Shown: positions 8,152 through 16,935, numbered from the stretch's first letter. The stretch is DNA of 64,000 bases from Vibrio mediterranei (GCF_900088415.1 NZ_FLLQ01000002.1:620001-684000); one strand, 5' to 3'. Notes: generated by a model not told the origin, from the letters alone. Numbers and translations: made by a program.

Positions 8152-8547
8152 ATGTCTATTCATCATCCTATCAACCACCAGCAGTGCGCCATTTGCTGCC
8201 AGCCTTTTTTCAACCCACATACAACTCTTGAGTTCATTGCTACGTTAGATGGTGGAGTAAGAGCTAAAATCGTACCCATGGAGAATGTGCAAGGCTACCA
8301 AGATGTCATGCAAGGTGGGGCAATCAGCGCTCTACATGATGCCGCCATGACCCACTGCCTTTTCTCTCGCGACGTTTGTGCCATGACAGCCCAGCTTGAT
8401 GTTCGCTTTATCAAGCCGATACCTCTTAACACGTTAATTGAAGTACAAGCTCATTGCTTAAAAAGTAAACGAGGTTTGTATATATTAAATAGTGGTATTT
8501 ATGTGGATGGTGAGTGTTATTCAAGGGCTGAAGCGAAGTTTATGTAA
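8152..8547 (+). CDS. PaaI-like hotdog thioesterase
   Basis: 131 residues with one hotdog domain: GYQDVMQGGAISALHDAAMT contains the helix and Gly-Gly motif of PaaI-type thioesterases, followed by LDVRFIKPIPLNTLIEVQA. These enzymes hydrolyse acyl-CoA thioesters. The N-terminus has CAICCQPFFNPH, a Cys-rich stretch not needed in the family. Single gene with its own short upstream region; substrate unknown. Confidence 0.82.
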   Translation: MSIHHPINHQQCAICCQPFFNPHTTLEFIATLDGGVRAKIVPMENVQGYQDVMQGGAISALHDAAMTHCLFSRDVCAMTAQLDVRFIKPIPLNTLIEVQAHCLKSKRGLYILNSGIYVDGECYSRAEAKFM

Positions 8548-8704
8548 ATACCTTCATTGCGGATGATCATCAGTCTCCCTCGCCGCAAGAGACGGGCTTC
8601 AGGAGCATGTAGTCCAATGAGAATAGAGAGTTAGATATGTAGAATAAAACGCATATGGTTGAACTTTTAAGACTCTTTAGACGCTATGACATGCACATCA
8701 TTTT

Positions 8705-9091
8705 CTAGCCTTTTGTTTTACTATCATACTCAGCGCGAGCTTGCTCAATATTAGGTTTATGATTCTCGGCCCATTGAACAAGTTCATATAATGGCTTAAC
8801 TAGTTGTTTACCTAAGTCAGTCAACGCATATTCCACGCGAACAGGTACTTCTGGGTAAACGGTCCTATTTACATAACCTTCTCTTTCCAAGTCACGAAGA
8901 GTTTGCGTCAACATACGTTGAGAGATTCCTTCAATTCTAGACTTTAAATCGTTAAATCGGTCAGGCCCATCCACTAGTGCAAATAAAATAAGCAACGACC
9001 ATTTGTCACCGATTTGAGCTACCACGTTTCTAACGGGACAGTCCTGAGTGTTATAAAACACACGCCTTTCCGTCTTTGTTGCTTTGACCAT
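8705..9091 (-). CDS. HxlR family transcriptional regulator
   Basis: 128 residues: CPVRNVVAQIGDKWSLLILF, then GPDRFNDLKSRIEGISQRML and the wing EGYVNRTVYPEVPVRVEYAL. This is the HxlR winged-helix domain along nearly the whole length. The single N-terminal Cys (NTQDCPVR) is at the position where some HxlR proteins sense thiol-reactive compounds. The divergent NTF2-like gene is the likely target, and two AGTTAC-based palindromes lie between them. Confidence 0.9.
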   Translation of the reverse strand: MVKATKTERRVFYNTQDCPVRNVVAQIGDKWSLLILFALVDGPDRFNDLKSRIEGISQRMLTQTLRDLEREGYVNRTVYPEVPVRVEYALTDLGKQLVKPLYELVQWAENHKPNIEQARAEYDSKTKG

Positions 9092-9127
9092 AACTTCTTA
9101 CCTTTTCTCTGTACCAAACCCGCCAAC

Positions 9128-9145
9128 AGTTACCAAAAGGTAACT
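9128..9145. promoter_or_regulatory. Operator-like palindrome 1, HxlR/NTF2 intergenic
   Basis: AGTTACC-AAAA-GGTAACT is a perfect inverted repeat with 7-bp arms, placed 37 bp before the HxlR start. It shares the AGTTAC half-site with the palindrome at 9196-9212, so autoregulation is likely. Confidence 0.6.
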
Positions 9146-9195
9146 AACGCATCTTTTGGTGCCTTATTGTACTGCTAGTTACTATAAATTACTAT

Positions 9196-9212
9196 AGTTA
9201 CTAAAAGTAACT
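9196..9212. promoter_or_regulatory. Operator-like palindrome 2, HxlR/NTF2 intergenic
   Basis: AGTTACT-AAA-AGTAACT is a perfect inverted repeat with 7-bp arms, 28 bp before the start of the NTF2-like gene. A further TAGTTACTATAAATTAC lies just upstream, so there may be three half-site clusters. Confidence 0.6.
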
Positions 9213-9240
9213 AATGGAAAACTGTGAAAGGGAGTTAACT

Positions 9241-9783
9241 ATGTTTAAAGCACTAACTACATTCATCCTTATTATCGTGACTAGCCACGTCTGCGCACAA
9301 TCAGCAGACGCTTTAACTATTGATTTTAAAAACTTAACAAAAGCGAACTGGACAGAACAAGAAGCGAAAAATGCCGCACTAATTACTGATTTTGTTCAGC
9401 ACCTAATGAACAACCATGACTTTGACTATGTGATGGAGCACTACAATGATAGTTCTTACGTTCAGCACAACCGAAACCTCCCCGATAAAGTCACCGGGCT
9501 AGTTGGATTTCTCAAGGAGTTTGTCGAGGACTACCCAGAGTACAGCTATGATGTAAAACATATCTATGCTGACGGTGACTATGTGATTTTTCACTCTCAC
9601 GCCACACTCAACAGTGAAGACAGAGGAAACGATCAAAAAGGGATGAATATTATCGATACTTGGCGTATTGAAGATGGTCGGATTGTAGAGCATTGGGATT
9701 CGATTCAAGCGCTCGACTTCTCAATGCGAGTATATTCACTTATCAGTGGTGGCGATATCGAAAATGAAAATGGCGTGTTTTAG
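9241..9783 (+). CDS. Secreted NTF2/SnoaL-like protein
   Basis: 180 residues with a signal peptide (MFKALTTFILIIVTSHVCAQ). The mature part has the SnoaL-like cone fold pattern: FVQHLMNNHDFDYVMEHYND, YVQHNRNLPDK, then VIFHSHATLN and DTWRIEDGRIVEHWD. The last segment is the signature C-terminal strand pair. Proteins of this type act as cyclases, isomerases or simple binding proteins. ATG 9241 has AGGGAG upstream and gives the signal peptide. Probably controlled by the divergent HxlR regulator. Confidence 0.82.
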   Translation: MFKALTTFILIIVTSHVCAQSADALTIDFKNLTKANWTEQEAKNAALITDFVQHLMNNHDFDYVMEHYNDSSYVQHNRNLPDKVTGLVGFLKEFVEDYPEYSYDVKHIYADGDYVIFHSHATLNSEDRGNDQKGMNIIDTWRIEDGRIVEHWDSIQALDFSMRVYSLISGGDIENENGVF

Positions 9784-9806
9784 GCCTCTTTTCGCTAGTC
9801 TTGTTA

Positions 9807-9872
9807 TCAACGCCACCTCTTTAGATGGCGTTGAATAGATGCCTTGGCCTGATTATCAGACCGAGGCATTCT
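9807..9872. terminator. Two hairpins between convergent genes
   Basis: TCAACGCCA (9807-9815) pairs with TGGCGTTGA (9826-9834). A second imperfect stem runs from ATGCCTTGG (about 9840) to CCGAGGCAT (about 9870). Neither has a good T-tract. They separate the NTF2-like gene from the minus-strand I9 gene. Confidence 0.45.
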
Positions 9873-9911
9873 CGTTAACGCCTACTCAGTATCTTGAAAT
9901 GAAGCATTGGA

Positions 9912-10262
9912 TTACTGAGAGTACAGTTTCCTCGTTGGCTCAGGCTCGACGTACTCAACCAATGCGTTATCAGCTAAGGAATCAGCCTTTTCCTGCTCAC
10001 CAGAGACAACAAACACCCTCTGATTGTCCAATACCTCGACTACTTCTAATTGATGAGACATTAATAACTCCCTCACCTGTTGCTCCGCTCCCTGAGTGTA
10101 CTTAACGTAAAATCGGGTTGGCTGCTCTGTGATGTCCCCTGGTATCTCATCTATTGGTGGAAAGGCCGGGTTATCCGCGTAGCTTGCTGTCATGCTAAAT
10201 ACAAGGGCAAATCCGATTAACCAAGTTAGCCATTGAAAGCGAGAAGGTATGTAGTTCTTCAT
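9912..10262 (-). CDS. Secreted I9-like protease inhibitor/chaperone, partner of the subtilase
   Basis: 116 residues with a signal peptide (FALVFSMTASYA|DNPAF). The mature part resembles an inhibitor I9 propeptide: RFYVKYTQGAEQQVRELLMS, VVEVLDNQRVFVV, ALVEYVEPEP. ATG 10262 has AAGGAG 5 nt away and is better than GTG 10268. It follows the subtilase gene by 9 bp on the same strand. Stand-alone I9 proteins act as inhibitors or folding chaperones of cognate subtilisins; here the subtilase also has its own I9 domain, so a periplasmic protective inhibitor is a reasonable inference. Confidence 0.75.
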   Translation of the reverse strand: MKNYIPSRFQWLTWLIGFALVFSMTASYADNPAFPPIDEIPGDITEQPTRFYVKYTQGAEQQVRELLMSHQLEVVEVLDNQRVFVVSGEQEKADSLADNALVEYVEPEPTRKLYSQ

Positions 10263-10271
10263 ATCCACTCC

Positions 10272-12620
10272 TTACTGAAATGACAGTGTCCAACTATTGA
10301 TTGTTCCGGTATCTTGGCGAGCGCTATCTACCGCTTTAAGCGTCCAGTTCCCTTTAGACTCAACACCAGAAAAGTCTAAAGAATAGCTGGTTTTGATGTC
10401 ACTAGCAGAACCCCCACTATTTTCATGCAGTACTTTTTCACTATTGGTCGGTGAGATCAATGTCAGTTTAAGATCTCCGATATAACTGTGGGTAATGTCC
10501 ACGGTGACCTCAACGCTTCCAGAATCACCAGAGCGTAAGACCTCTATTTGGCTGATTGCTCCGCTAGTATTGTTATCAGGGATCTCGACCGCGCTGTTGT
10601 TAGTGTAAGTGGATGGTGGTTGAGTGCCGCTCTCTGCACCATTATGAAAGGCGGTGAGCATCACACCAGAATACGCCGAGTAGCCCTTAACCAATACATG
10701 ATATGTGCCTGCTGAGACGTCATTTATCGTGCAGCGTTCATTATTTCCAGATTCCCATGAACGACAATCATAACGACGATTCGTCGGCTCTTGCTCAAAA
10801 CTTACATAAAGATCAGCATCACCACTACCGCCCACTAATGAGAAGCTAAGCTCGGTTGCATCAGCGGGTACATCAAATGTGAACAGACGACTTGATTGAG
10901 CACTACCTTGGAGCGGCCCTTTTGCAATACTATTAACTAATACCGTTTCTCCCTGCCCACCATCCGGACCATTACAACCTTGATCGAGATAGCGCTTTGC
11001 CGCATCAGCATCAACTAAGCCATAACCGGTTCTGTTATCTCTGCCAGCAACATCGATATCTTTTGCACTTGCGGTTAATGCTCGGCGAACTTGTGACGCG
11101 GTGCAATTTGGATGATAGCTCCACACTAGTCCTGCTACACCAGCAACATGTGGCGTGGCCATGGAAGTTCCATTGTAATACTCGTAGTCTTGCCCTTTTG
11201 ATGTGGAAACGGTGACGATTTGGCCTTGTTGAGCGGCAAGCTCTAGCCCGAGTTCCCTATTGACCGTTACTGAAATCAAGCGATATTGGTCGTTGTCATC
11301 CAATACAAACGGGTTCTGCAAACCTGGTAATTCACTGTTGCTGTAGACAATAGCAGCCCTAGCACCTGCGTTATAACAGGCTTTGACAGCATTTATCTCA
11401 GGGCGAACGCCAGAGCGTTGATTCTCGATACGCTCAGTTAAACACACTTTGTCGGTAAGATCGCCACAGCGATAGTCGCCAGACGACACATCACATTGTG
11501 CTAACTCTCCGCTAAAGGATCCTGAGATCGGGTCCGATAAATAACGGCCAGAGGTTTTTGACTTGCGGTTGTGCGATACCACGCCACGCTTAAACTGACT
11601 GACGCCATTGAATACAATGTCACTCAACACCCCTTCTCCAACGGTTACCGTAGACAGTACTGCTACACCCGGAGCAGCGATCTCTACTTGGTCAGTAGCC
11701 TGAGAAAACGCTGCATGATCGTCGTTGTTATCAACAGCTGCCACAGACATTACCGCCTCGTATGACGCTGGATAGCTATGCGCGGTATTCCCATCGTTAC
11801 CTGCAGCGGCGATGAGCAATACGCCTTGGTCGGACAATGACTGCAAAGCATTTTGCTCAGTGCGGCTGGCTTGGCTACCACCTAAACTCATGTTCACAAC
11901 ATCGGCACCATTCTCTGCACAGGTTTGTATTGCTTTCACCAAGCTTGACGAATAACCCCACCCCGACTCGTTGAAAACCTTAACAATATGTAGATTCACC
12001 TGCTGATTTGGCATGACTCCTTTCACACCTTCACCATTTGCAATGGCAGCAATGGTTCCCGCAACATGCGTACCATGAGCATTGTTATATCCCGGTTCAC
12101 TCCAAGAACCCGTTCCACTGTCATTGGTACCACGAACGCGATTTCCACTCAGGTCGTTATGGCTAACGTCGTAGCCCGAATCAATAATGCAAACGGTTCG
12201 ATTACCAGCATTACTATCACCCAGCAACTGCGCATTAACGGCGTTGTATCCCCACGGCGTTGTTTCGCTTAGTAGAAAACGGGGAGGGTCAACTTCCACA
12301 TACTCTACTTGTTCATGACTTCTTAACTTTGAAAGCTCAGCATCGTTGACCTCTATGCTGTAAATCGGCTCAGCGCTGATCTTCTCCACCGCACGCGCTT
12401 GGGCAGCTTGGAGAACATTCTCTGGCAACTGATTCAAACTTGGCTCTGTACCGTCCGCAGAGAAGGCCTCTCTAGAAACCTCTTCTTTGAACTTAATAAT
12501 GTACTTAGCTGGAAAATCATCCTCGTTGAATGGCGCTATCTGAGAAGCATTCGCTATAGAGGTACCAAGTAGAACCAAGGTTAGTGATGACAGGGTAAAA
12601 ACCCCTTTTGTGTTGTGCAT
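10272..12620 (-). CDS. Secreted subtilisin-like serine protease (S8) with PA, PPC and P domains
   Basis: 782 residues. Signal peptide 1-26; I9 propeptide ~38-112; S8 catalytic core with D147 (VCIIDSGYD), H182 (NNAHGTHVAG), oxyanion N275 (AAAGNDG) and S486 (YNGTSMATPHVAG). A protease-associated (PA) domain is inserted between N275 and S486 (~335-470, with several Cys). Then follow a pre-peptidase C-terminal domain (~560-660; SGDADLYVSF, YHVLVKGYSAYSG) and a proprotein-convertase P domain (~685-782; VDITHSYIGDLKLTLISP). All catalytic residues are present. An extracellular protease whose C-terminal domains are usually trimmed on secretion. A 596-bp AT-rich interval lies upstream. Confidence 0.93.
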   Translation of the reverse strand: MHNTKGVFTLSSLTLVLLGTSIANASQIAPFNEDDFPAKYIIKFKEEVSREAFSADGTEPSLNQLPENVLQAAQARAVEKISAEPIYSIEVNDAELSKLRSHEQVEYVEVDPPRFLLSETTPWGYNAVNAQLLGDSNAGNRTVCIIDSGYDVSHNDLSGNRVRGTNDSGTGSWSEPGYNNAHGTHVAGTIAAIANGEGVKGVMPNQQVNLHIVKVFNESGWGYSSSLVKAIQTCAENGADVVNMSLGGSQASRTEQNALQSLSDQGVLLIAAAGNDGNTAHSYPASYEAVMSVAAVDNNDDHAAFSQATDQVEIAAPGVAVLSTVTVGEGVLSDIVFNGVSQFKRGVVSHNRKSKTSGRYLSDPISGSFSGELAQCDVSSGDYRCGDLTDKVCLTERIENQRSGVRPEINAVKACYNAGARAAIVYSNSELPGLQNPFVLDDNDQYRLISVTVNRELGLELAAQQGQIVTVSTSKGQDYEYYNGTSMATPHVAGVAGLVWSYHPNCTASQVRRALTASAKDIDVAGRDNRTGYGLVDADAAKRYLDQGCNGPDGGQGETVLVNSIAKGPLQGSAQSSRLFTFDVPADATELSFSLVGGSGDADLYVSFEQEPTNRRYDCRSWESGNNERCTINDVSAGTYHVLVKGYSAYSGVMLTAFHNGAESGTQPPSTYTNNSAVEIPDNNTSGAISQIEVLRSGDSGSVEVTVDITHSYIGDLKLTLISPTNSEKVLHENSGGSASDIKTSYSLDFSGVESKGNWTLKAVDSARQDTGTINSWTLSFQ

Positions 12621-13216
12621 GTAATCTTTCCTTATCTAGCCATTTTAATTATTTTTATTCACGAACCATCACCTTGGTGACCATTTATGAACTATTTAGC
12701 TATAAGGCGTTGTCACTAACTTGCAAATAATAAGGTTTACTATTGATTGTTTTTTGCACTTCAAATCACTAAATAAACCCGAAGAGTGAACACTCAATAA
12801 GAGCATATACTCTAAAAATTAAATTGACAAATTTGAAATTTAAATCATTGAATTAAAGCTAATTTATTGTAATTTCCAAGATTAAAATTGAAGCGATAAT
12901 TAAGAGTTAATAGTAAAAATCGAAAAAATTCTCTTAAATAACAAAGTGAAAGAATAACAATTAACTTATCTAAATTAAATTACGATTGGAATATGCACTC
13001 GTTATCTATCAAACTCACTAATAACATTTGAATTAATTAAATTTCACTACAGCTATTTAGGTGACAGATAAGTTTATTGCAAACCAATAAGAGGCTAATT
13101 ATGACCAATACTTTTGTTTTGTTTGAGTGCACTGCTAAGCTGAAATAATCCTTTGTAACTTAACTCGACACGACGAGTGGCAACCTATCATTATCAATGA
13201 GATTAGGGAGGAGGAA
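12621..13216. other. Long AT-rich intergenic region
   Basis: About 600 bp with very high A+T, especially 12740-13080, between the divergent subtilase gene and the gene at 13217. I see no RNA gene, no clear palindrome and no credible long reading frame. A 15-codon frame at 13101-13148 (MTNTFVLFECTAKLK) follows AAGAGG and could be a leader peptide, but it is too short to call. Such AT-rich tracts are typical H-NS targets, which fits silencing of a secreted protease promoter; that is inference. Confidence 0.4.
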
Positions 13217-13588
13217 TTGCCAAGTATCATTCAGGAATGTAATAGAGAGCTCAAAAAGGTGTTGTTATTCTACCCTGAAGAGCAGAGATCAAGCGTCGAT
13301 TGTATGCTGGCTCAGTTGATGTGCTGTGAAATATTTCTAATTCAGTACCCTATTCTTAATCACTTTCGAGGCAATAGTTCGCCTTGGTATCACGTCCAGA
13401 ATATCCGCTATCAGCTGTTGTCACAGACAAATGAGAAAGAATTGAGTGGTTATGAGCTCGTCATTTTTCAAGGTTGGTCAATGGCGAAAATTGATGATGC
13501 TCGGATTTATGAAAAGCCAATACCAGAGCGAGTACGTCGCGCGTATCTAGACTATCAATTCTTCGTCGACAGCCTGGCTTCCGACTAG
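13217..13588 (+). CDS. Conserved hypothetical protein
   Basis: 123 residues, apparently with a TTG start at 13217, because GGGAGGAGG lies directly upstream; the first internal ATG is at residue 29. Soluble, helix-rich and aromatic (SPWYHVQNIRYQLLSQ, GYELVIFQGW). No family recognised. Its stop ends one base before the stop of the convergent MarR gene. Confidence 0.6.
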   Translation: MPSIIQECNRELKKVLLFYPEEQRSSVDCMLAQLMCCEIFLIQYPILNHFRGNSSPWYHVQNIRYQLLSQTNEKELSGYELVIFQGWSMAKIDDARIYEKPIPERVRRAYLDYQFFVDSLASD

Positions 13589-13589
13589 C

Positions 13590-14006
13590 CTAGAACTCGC
13601 TATTCATCTTTGTGAGACATGAAATCAACAAGGCTTCTTGCTCCGGCTCGATATGCCTCGTTAAATCTTTAACTAAATCTAAATGCAACTGGTTATGATG
13701 ACGATGAATCTCTTGCCCTTGCTGTGTTAGCGCCACCACGATGGCACGACGATCATTAGGGTGTGGCAAGCGTTCCATCAGGTTGGCAGCAACAAGTTTA
13801 TCTACTTGAACCGTTAATGTGCCCGTAGTAATGCCGAGCTTGTCGGCAAGCTCTTTCATTCTCATAGCACCATGAATACCGAGCACTTCAATGGTGTGGA
13901 CTTGTGCAAGGGAATAGCCTGTCTCTTTGACCACTGACTGTTCCCATGAAGACATCTTGTCGTAAAACTCGGTAAGCAACTGATTTAACGATTCTAAGTT
14001 TCGCAT
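13590..14006 (-). CDS. MarR family regulator of the adjacent metal exporter
   Basis: 138 residues with a MarR winged helix: MRMKELADKLGITTGTLTVQ (recognition helix), then VDKLVAANLMERLPHPNDRR and the wing AIVVALTQQG. The ATG overlaps the stop of the CDF gene as TAATG, so the two are translationally coupled in one operon. Two similar palindromes precede the operon, so autorepression with a metal-linked inducer is likely. Confidence 0.88.
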   Translation of the reverse strand: MRNLESLNQLLTEFYDKMSSWEQSVVKETGYSLAQVHTIEVLGIHGAMRMKELADKLGITTGTLTVQVDKLVAANLMERLPHPNDRRAIVVALTQQGQEIHRHHNQLHLDLVKDLTRHIEPEQEALLISCLTKMNSEF

Positions 14007-14935
14007 TATGTTGAATGTACTTCTAAAGTGAGATGGTCAATCTTATCAAACTTGCTTAGCTTTTGCTTATACTCATCCAATGAAATACCCGCTTGGTCTA
14101 TAAGCGTAATTGCCGCTGCATGATGATGTCCACTCACCTTCCAAATATGTAAATCCGTAACAAGGGCTACTGGCGCAAGCTCATCTTGGATTGCCTTTCG
14201 ATATTTATCATCGATATTTTCATCAAGCAGAATCGGGCTTGTTTGCTTGAGTAAGTTCAATGTCCACTTACTGATCACTAATGCACCGACCATGCCCATC
14301 ACCGCATCGAGCCAATTCCAACCATAGAACTTCCCTAGTACCAAGGCCACAATTGCCATCACGGAAGTCAGCGCATCTGCTAGCACGTGTAAGTAGGCTG
14401 CTCGCAAATTATGATCATGGTGATGTGTATGTCCATGATGGTGTGAGTGCTCGTGATGATGAGCATCATCATGGCCATGGTGGTGATGGTCACCTAGCAG
14501 CAGCATACTGATGACGTTCACTGCCAAGCCAATACAAGCGACGATAATCGCTTCATTAAACTGAATCGACTGCGGATTAAGCAAGCGATGGACCGACTCA
14601 ACCAACATTAATAACGCAACAATCCCAAGTGCAATAGCACTGGTGTAGCCACCAAGCACACTGACCTTTCCCGTACCAAACGAAAACCTATCATTACTCT
14701 GATGTTTTTTCGCATATCGGTAGGCAAACAAGGTAATGCAGAACGCTGCTGCATGTGTGCCCATATGCCAACCGTCTGCCAAAAGCGCCATAGAGCCATA
14801 GACCGTGCCCGCGACAATTTCGACTACCATCGTGGTCAGCGTAAGAAGCAGCACGTAAAACGTACGCTTTTCACCTTGATGATTGTGGCTAGAAAAATGG
14901 TGATGATGAGTCAGTGTGTCATTAGCTATTTTCAT
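14006..14935 (-). CDS. dmeF: CDF family divalent-cation exporter, DmeF-like
   Basis: 309 residues, six membrane spans. There is a His-rich N-terminus (THHHHFSSHNHQ), the CDF signature ALLADGWHMGTHA with transport-site Asp and His residues, and a very His-rich loop between spans 4 and 5 (DHHHHGHDDAHHHEHSHHHG). The second metal-site motif is HVLADALTSV. The C-terminal ferredoxin-like domain contains VTDLHIWKVSGHHHA. DmeF proteins export Co2+ and Ni2+ from the cytoplasm; the exact metal is inferred. First gene of an operon with marR. Confidence 0.88.
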   Translation of the reverse strand: MKIANDTLTHHHHFSSHNHQGEKRTFYVLLLTLTTMVVEIVAGTVYGSMALLADGWHMGTHAAAFCITLFAYRYAKKHQSNDRFSFGTGKVSVLGGYTSAIALGIVALLMLVESVHRLLNPQSIQFNEAIIVACIGLAVNVISMLLLGDHHHHGHDDAHHHEHSHHHGHTHHHDHNLRAAYLHVLADALTSVMAIVALVLGKFYGWNWLDAVMGMVGALVISKWTLNLLKQTSPILLDENIDDKYRKAIQDELAPVALVTDLHIWKVSGHHHAAAITLIDQAGISLDEYKQKLSKFDKIDHLTLEVHST

Positions 14936-14941
14936 TATATT

Positions 14942-14956
14942 GTTTGATTATCAAAT
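14942..14956. promoter_or_regulatory. MarR-type operator, proximal copy
   Basis: GTTTGA-TTA-TCAAAT, 7 bp before the CDF gene start. It nearly repeats the palindrome at 14974-14988; the centres are 32 bp apart, about three helical turns. Confidence 0.6.
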
Positions 14957-14973
14957 TATTTGATTTAAATTTA

Positions 14974-14988
14974 GTTTGATCATCAAAC
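14974..14988. promoter_or_regulatory. MarR-type operator, distal copy
   Basis: GTTTGA-TCA-TCAAAC, a perfect inverted repeat with 6-bp arms. The size suits a winged-helix dimer such as the MarR protein encoded in the same operon. Confidence 0.6.
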
Positions 14989-15032
14989 AATGTCAATCTT
15001 CGATTGCAGCAATAACAGCTTCCTTGTTATCG

Positions 15033-16154
15033 TCAGGATTCAAATCGTGAGGATGCACGACATAGCGACATAATGATTCCAAAACAGATGCCTTGAGTGA
15101 TCATGGCGGTCCCACCATAGCTAAAGAAAGGCAAGGGGCTACCCATCACCGGTAATATCCCGCTCACCATGCCCGTGTTAATAAAAGCATATAGAAAGAA
15201 GCTTAATGCCAACGAGCCTGTCACCAGGCGGCTATATGCATGGTGGCAATGACAGGAAAGCCAGAGCGTACGCAGCGTGATGAATAAATAGAGCGATAGC
15301 AGCAGTACACTACCAATGAACCCCCACTCTTCTGCGTAGGCGGAAAAGATGAAGTCGGTATGACTTTCAGGAATAAAACCCAGCGAGCTTTGCGTTGCAT
15401 TGGTCCAACCCTTACCCGTGATACCACCTGAGCCAATCGCAATATGTGACTGAATAATCTGATACCCAGAGCCCAATGGATCACTTTCGGGGTTAAGAAA
15501 CTGTAGGATGCGCTTCTTTTGATAGCTCTCGATAACAAACCACCAAAGTATGGGGATCATTGTCGCGACCAAACCAATAAAACCGCCGATGATCTTCCAG
15601 CTCATTCCCGCGAAATAGAGTACGAATAGCATGTAAATCACACCAAATATCGCCCCATCCAAGTCTGGCTGAACAAAGATAAGCCCTGCGGGGATGGCGG
15701 TCAGTATCATGGCATACACAATCTTCATCCCTGTTGGTCTCTCGCCATCTTGCTGGATAAACCATGCCACCATCATAGGAATGGCTAATTTCACCAGTTC
15801 AGAAGGTTGAAAACGGAACCCAGCAATGCTCAACCAACGTTGGGAACCGTTAGTACTATCACCGGCAAATACGACTGCTACCAGAAGTGTTACCGTCAAG
15901 AAATACAGATATGGTGAGAAACGGCGGTAATGTTTGGCAGGAATCGACGACATAATCGCAAGACAAGACAGTGAAATAACACATCGAATCAGGTGGTTGG
16001 TGATAACGGCTTCGTTATAGCCACTGGCGCTCCATATCGTTAAGGTACTGAGTAACATCAAAGACAGAATCGCTAACACAATAGACAGGTCTATTTGTGG
16101 AATAAGGTACTTTTTCAAAATATAGCTCGGTAAAGTGACGCACAATATCGCCAC
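15033..16154 (-). CDS. rodA: RodA-like peptidoglycan glycosyltransferase (SEDS family)
   Basis: About 373 residues with ten hydrophobic segments. RodA motifs are clear: TIWSASGYNEAV, NGSQRWLSIAGFRFQPSELV, DLDGAIFGV, SGGITGKGW, PESHTDFIFSAYAEEWGF and the late PLPFFSYGGTAMI. SEDS proteins polymerise lipid II for cell-wall elongation. The first codon is uncertain: GTG 16154 has only a weak ribosome site. The gene is not beside a class B PBP, dacA or rlpA as the usual rodA is; its upstream neighbour is a DedA gene. It may therefore be a second RodA copy, which needs the whole genome to confirm. Confidence 0.87.
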   Translation of the reverse strand: MAILCVTLPSYILKKYLIPQIDLSIVLAILSLMLLSTLTIWSASGYNEAVITNHLIRCVISLSCLAIMSSIPAKHYRRFSPYLYFLTVTLLVAVVFAGDSTNGSQRWLSIAGFRFQPSELVKLAIPMMVAWFIQQDGERPTGMKIVYAMILTAIPAGLIFVQPDLDGAIFGVIYMLFVLYFAGMSWKIIGGFIGLVATMIPILWWFVIESYQKKRILQFLNPESDPLGSGYQIIQSHIAIGSGGITGKGWTNATQSSLGFIPESHTDFIFSAYAEEWGFIGSVLLLSLYLFITLRTLWLSCHCHHAYSRLVTGSLALSFFLYAFINTGMVSGILPVMGSPLPFFSYGGTAMITQGICFGIIMSLCRASSRFES

Positions 16155-16201
16155 TTGGATTGATAAAATGGTGAAAGGAACAACGAAGAAACCGCTCTCA
16201 A

Positions 16202-16879
16202 TTAGTGTTTTTTAGCGGTTTGCCTAAATCCGCGAATAGCTTTACGCAGTCGCCATGTCATAAAGGTAAAAATCGCCGCAAACAGCGTTACAAAGGGAGC
16301 AGCCATTAAGACCATAGTGGTCACTCTGCTAATGGGCTCAGGCAACGAAGGTAAGAGAAATCCTACACCCGCCAACAAGCCAATCCACAGCGTGGCACTA
16401 AGCCATGAGAAATAGTGAAAGCGAGGAGCATCATGAACACGAATCCCCATAACCATTGGGACTAAAGAACGCACACCCGGCACAAAGCGAGCACAGAACA
16501 AAGCGACAAGCCCATGGCGACAAAGTAAATTGTCCACCAAACGCATATTGCTCTCAGGAACTTTCGCTAACCAACCACGAACAATAGGAAGCTTGTTAAG
16601 CCACTTACCTTGTAGATAGGCGAGCCAACTACCACCAGCCGCAGCAACGATGAGTAGTGGAAACGCGATAAATGGACTGAGAACACCGACTGCCGACAAC
16701 GTCCCAACTAAAACGACGACACTGTCGCAAGGTAAGGGGGCAGCTGGAAGAAAGCTACTTTCTAACCCGATAAAAAATGTCACCAACACATAAATTAAAA
16801 TGGCGCTCTCTGGTGCAAGCAGCGCATTAAAGTCCTGATTCCAAATAGCAATCAAGACATCCTGAGTAGCTTCAAACAT
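16202..16879 (-). CDS. DedA family membrane protein
   Basis: 225 residues. ATG 16879 follows TTGGAG and is preferred over an in-frame start at 16897. The DedA (VTT/SNARE-associated) core is visible: SFLPAAPLPCDSVVVLVG with the re-entrant loop acid, GGSWLAYLQGKWL, and LFCARFVPGVRSLVPMVMGI with the conserved Arg residues. DedA proteins recycle undecaprenyl phosphate or other lipids across the membrane. Proximity to a RodA-like gene 47 bp downstream on the same strand suggests a link with cell-wall lipid carrier supply. Confidence 0.88.
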   Translation of the reverse strand: MFEATQDVLIAIWNQDFNALLAPESAILIYVLVTFFIGLESSFLPAAPLPCDSVVVLVGTLSAVGVLSPFIAFPLLIVAAAGGSWLAYLQGKWLNKLPIVRGWLAKVPESNMRLVDNLLCRHGLVALFCARFVPGVRSLVPMVMGIRVHDAPRFHYFSWLSATLWIGLLAGVGFLLPSLPEPISRVTTMVLMAAPFVTLFAAIFTFMTWRLRKAIRGFRQTAKKH

Positions 16880-16935
16880 AACGACTCCAAAAACCAACAG
16901 TTAACTAAGGAAATAACAGCAGGAATGAGGCGTAC

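Noticed and set aside
9839..10105. 88-codon plus-strand frame
   Set aside because: Lies antisense to the I9-like gene, which has a signal peptide and a ribosome site.
13101..13148. 15-codon leader peptide
   Set aside because: Too short, no attenuator hairpin or regulatory codons follow it.
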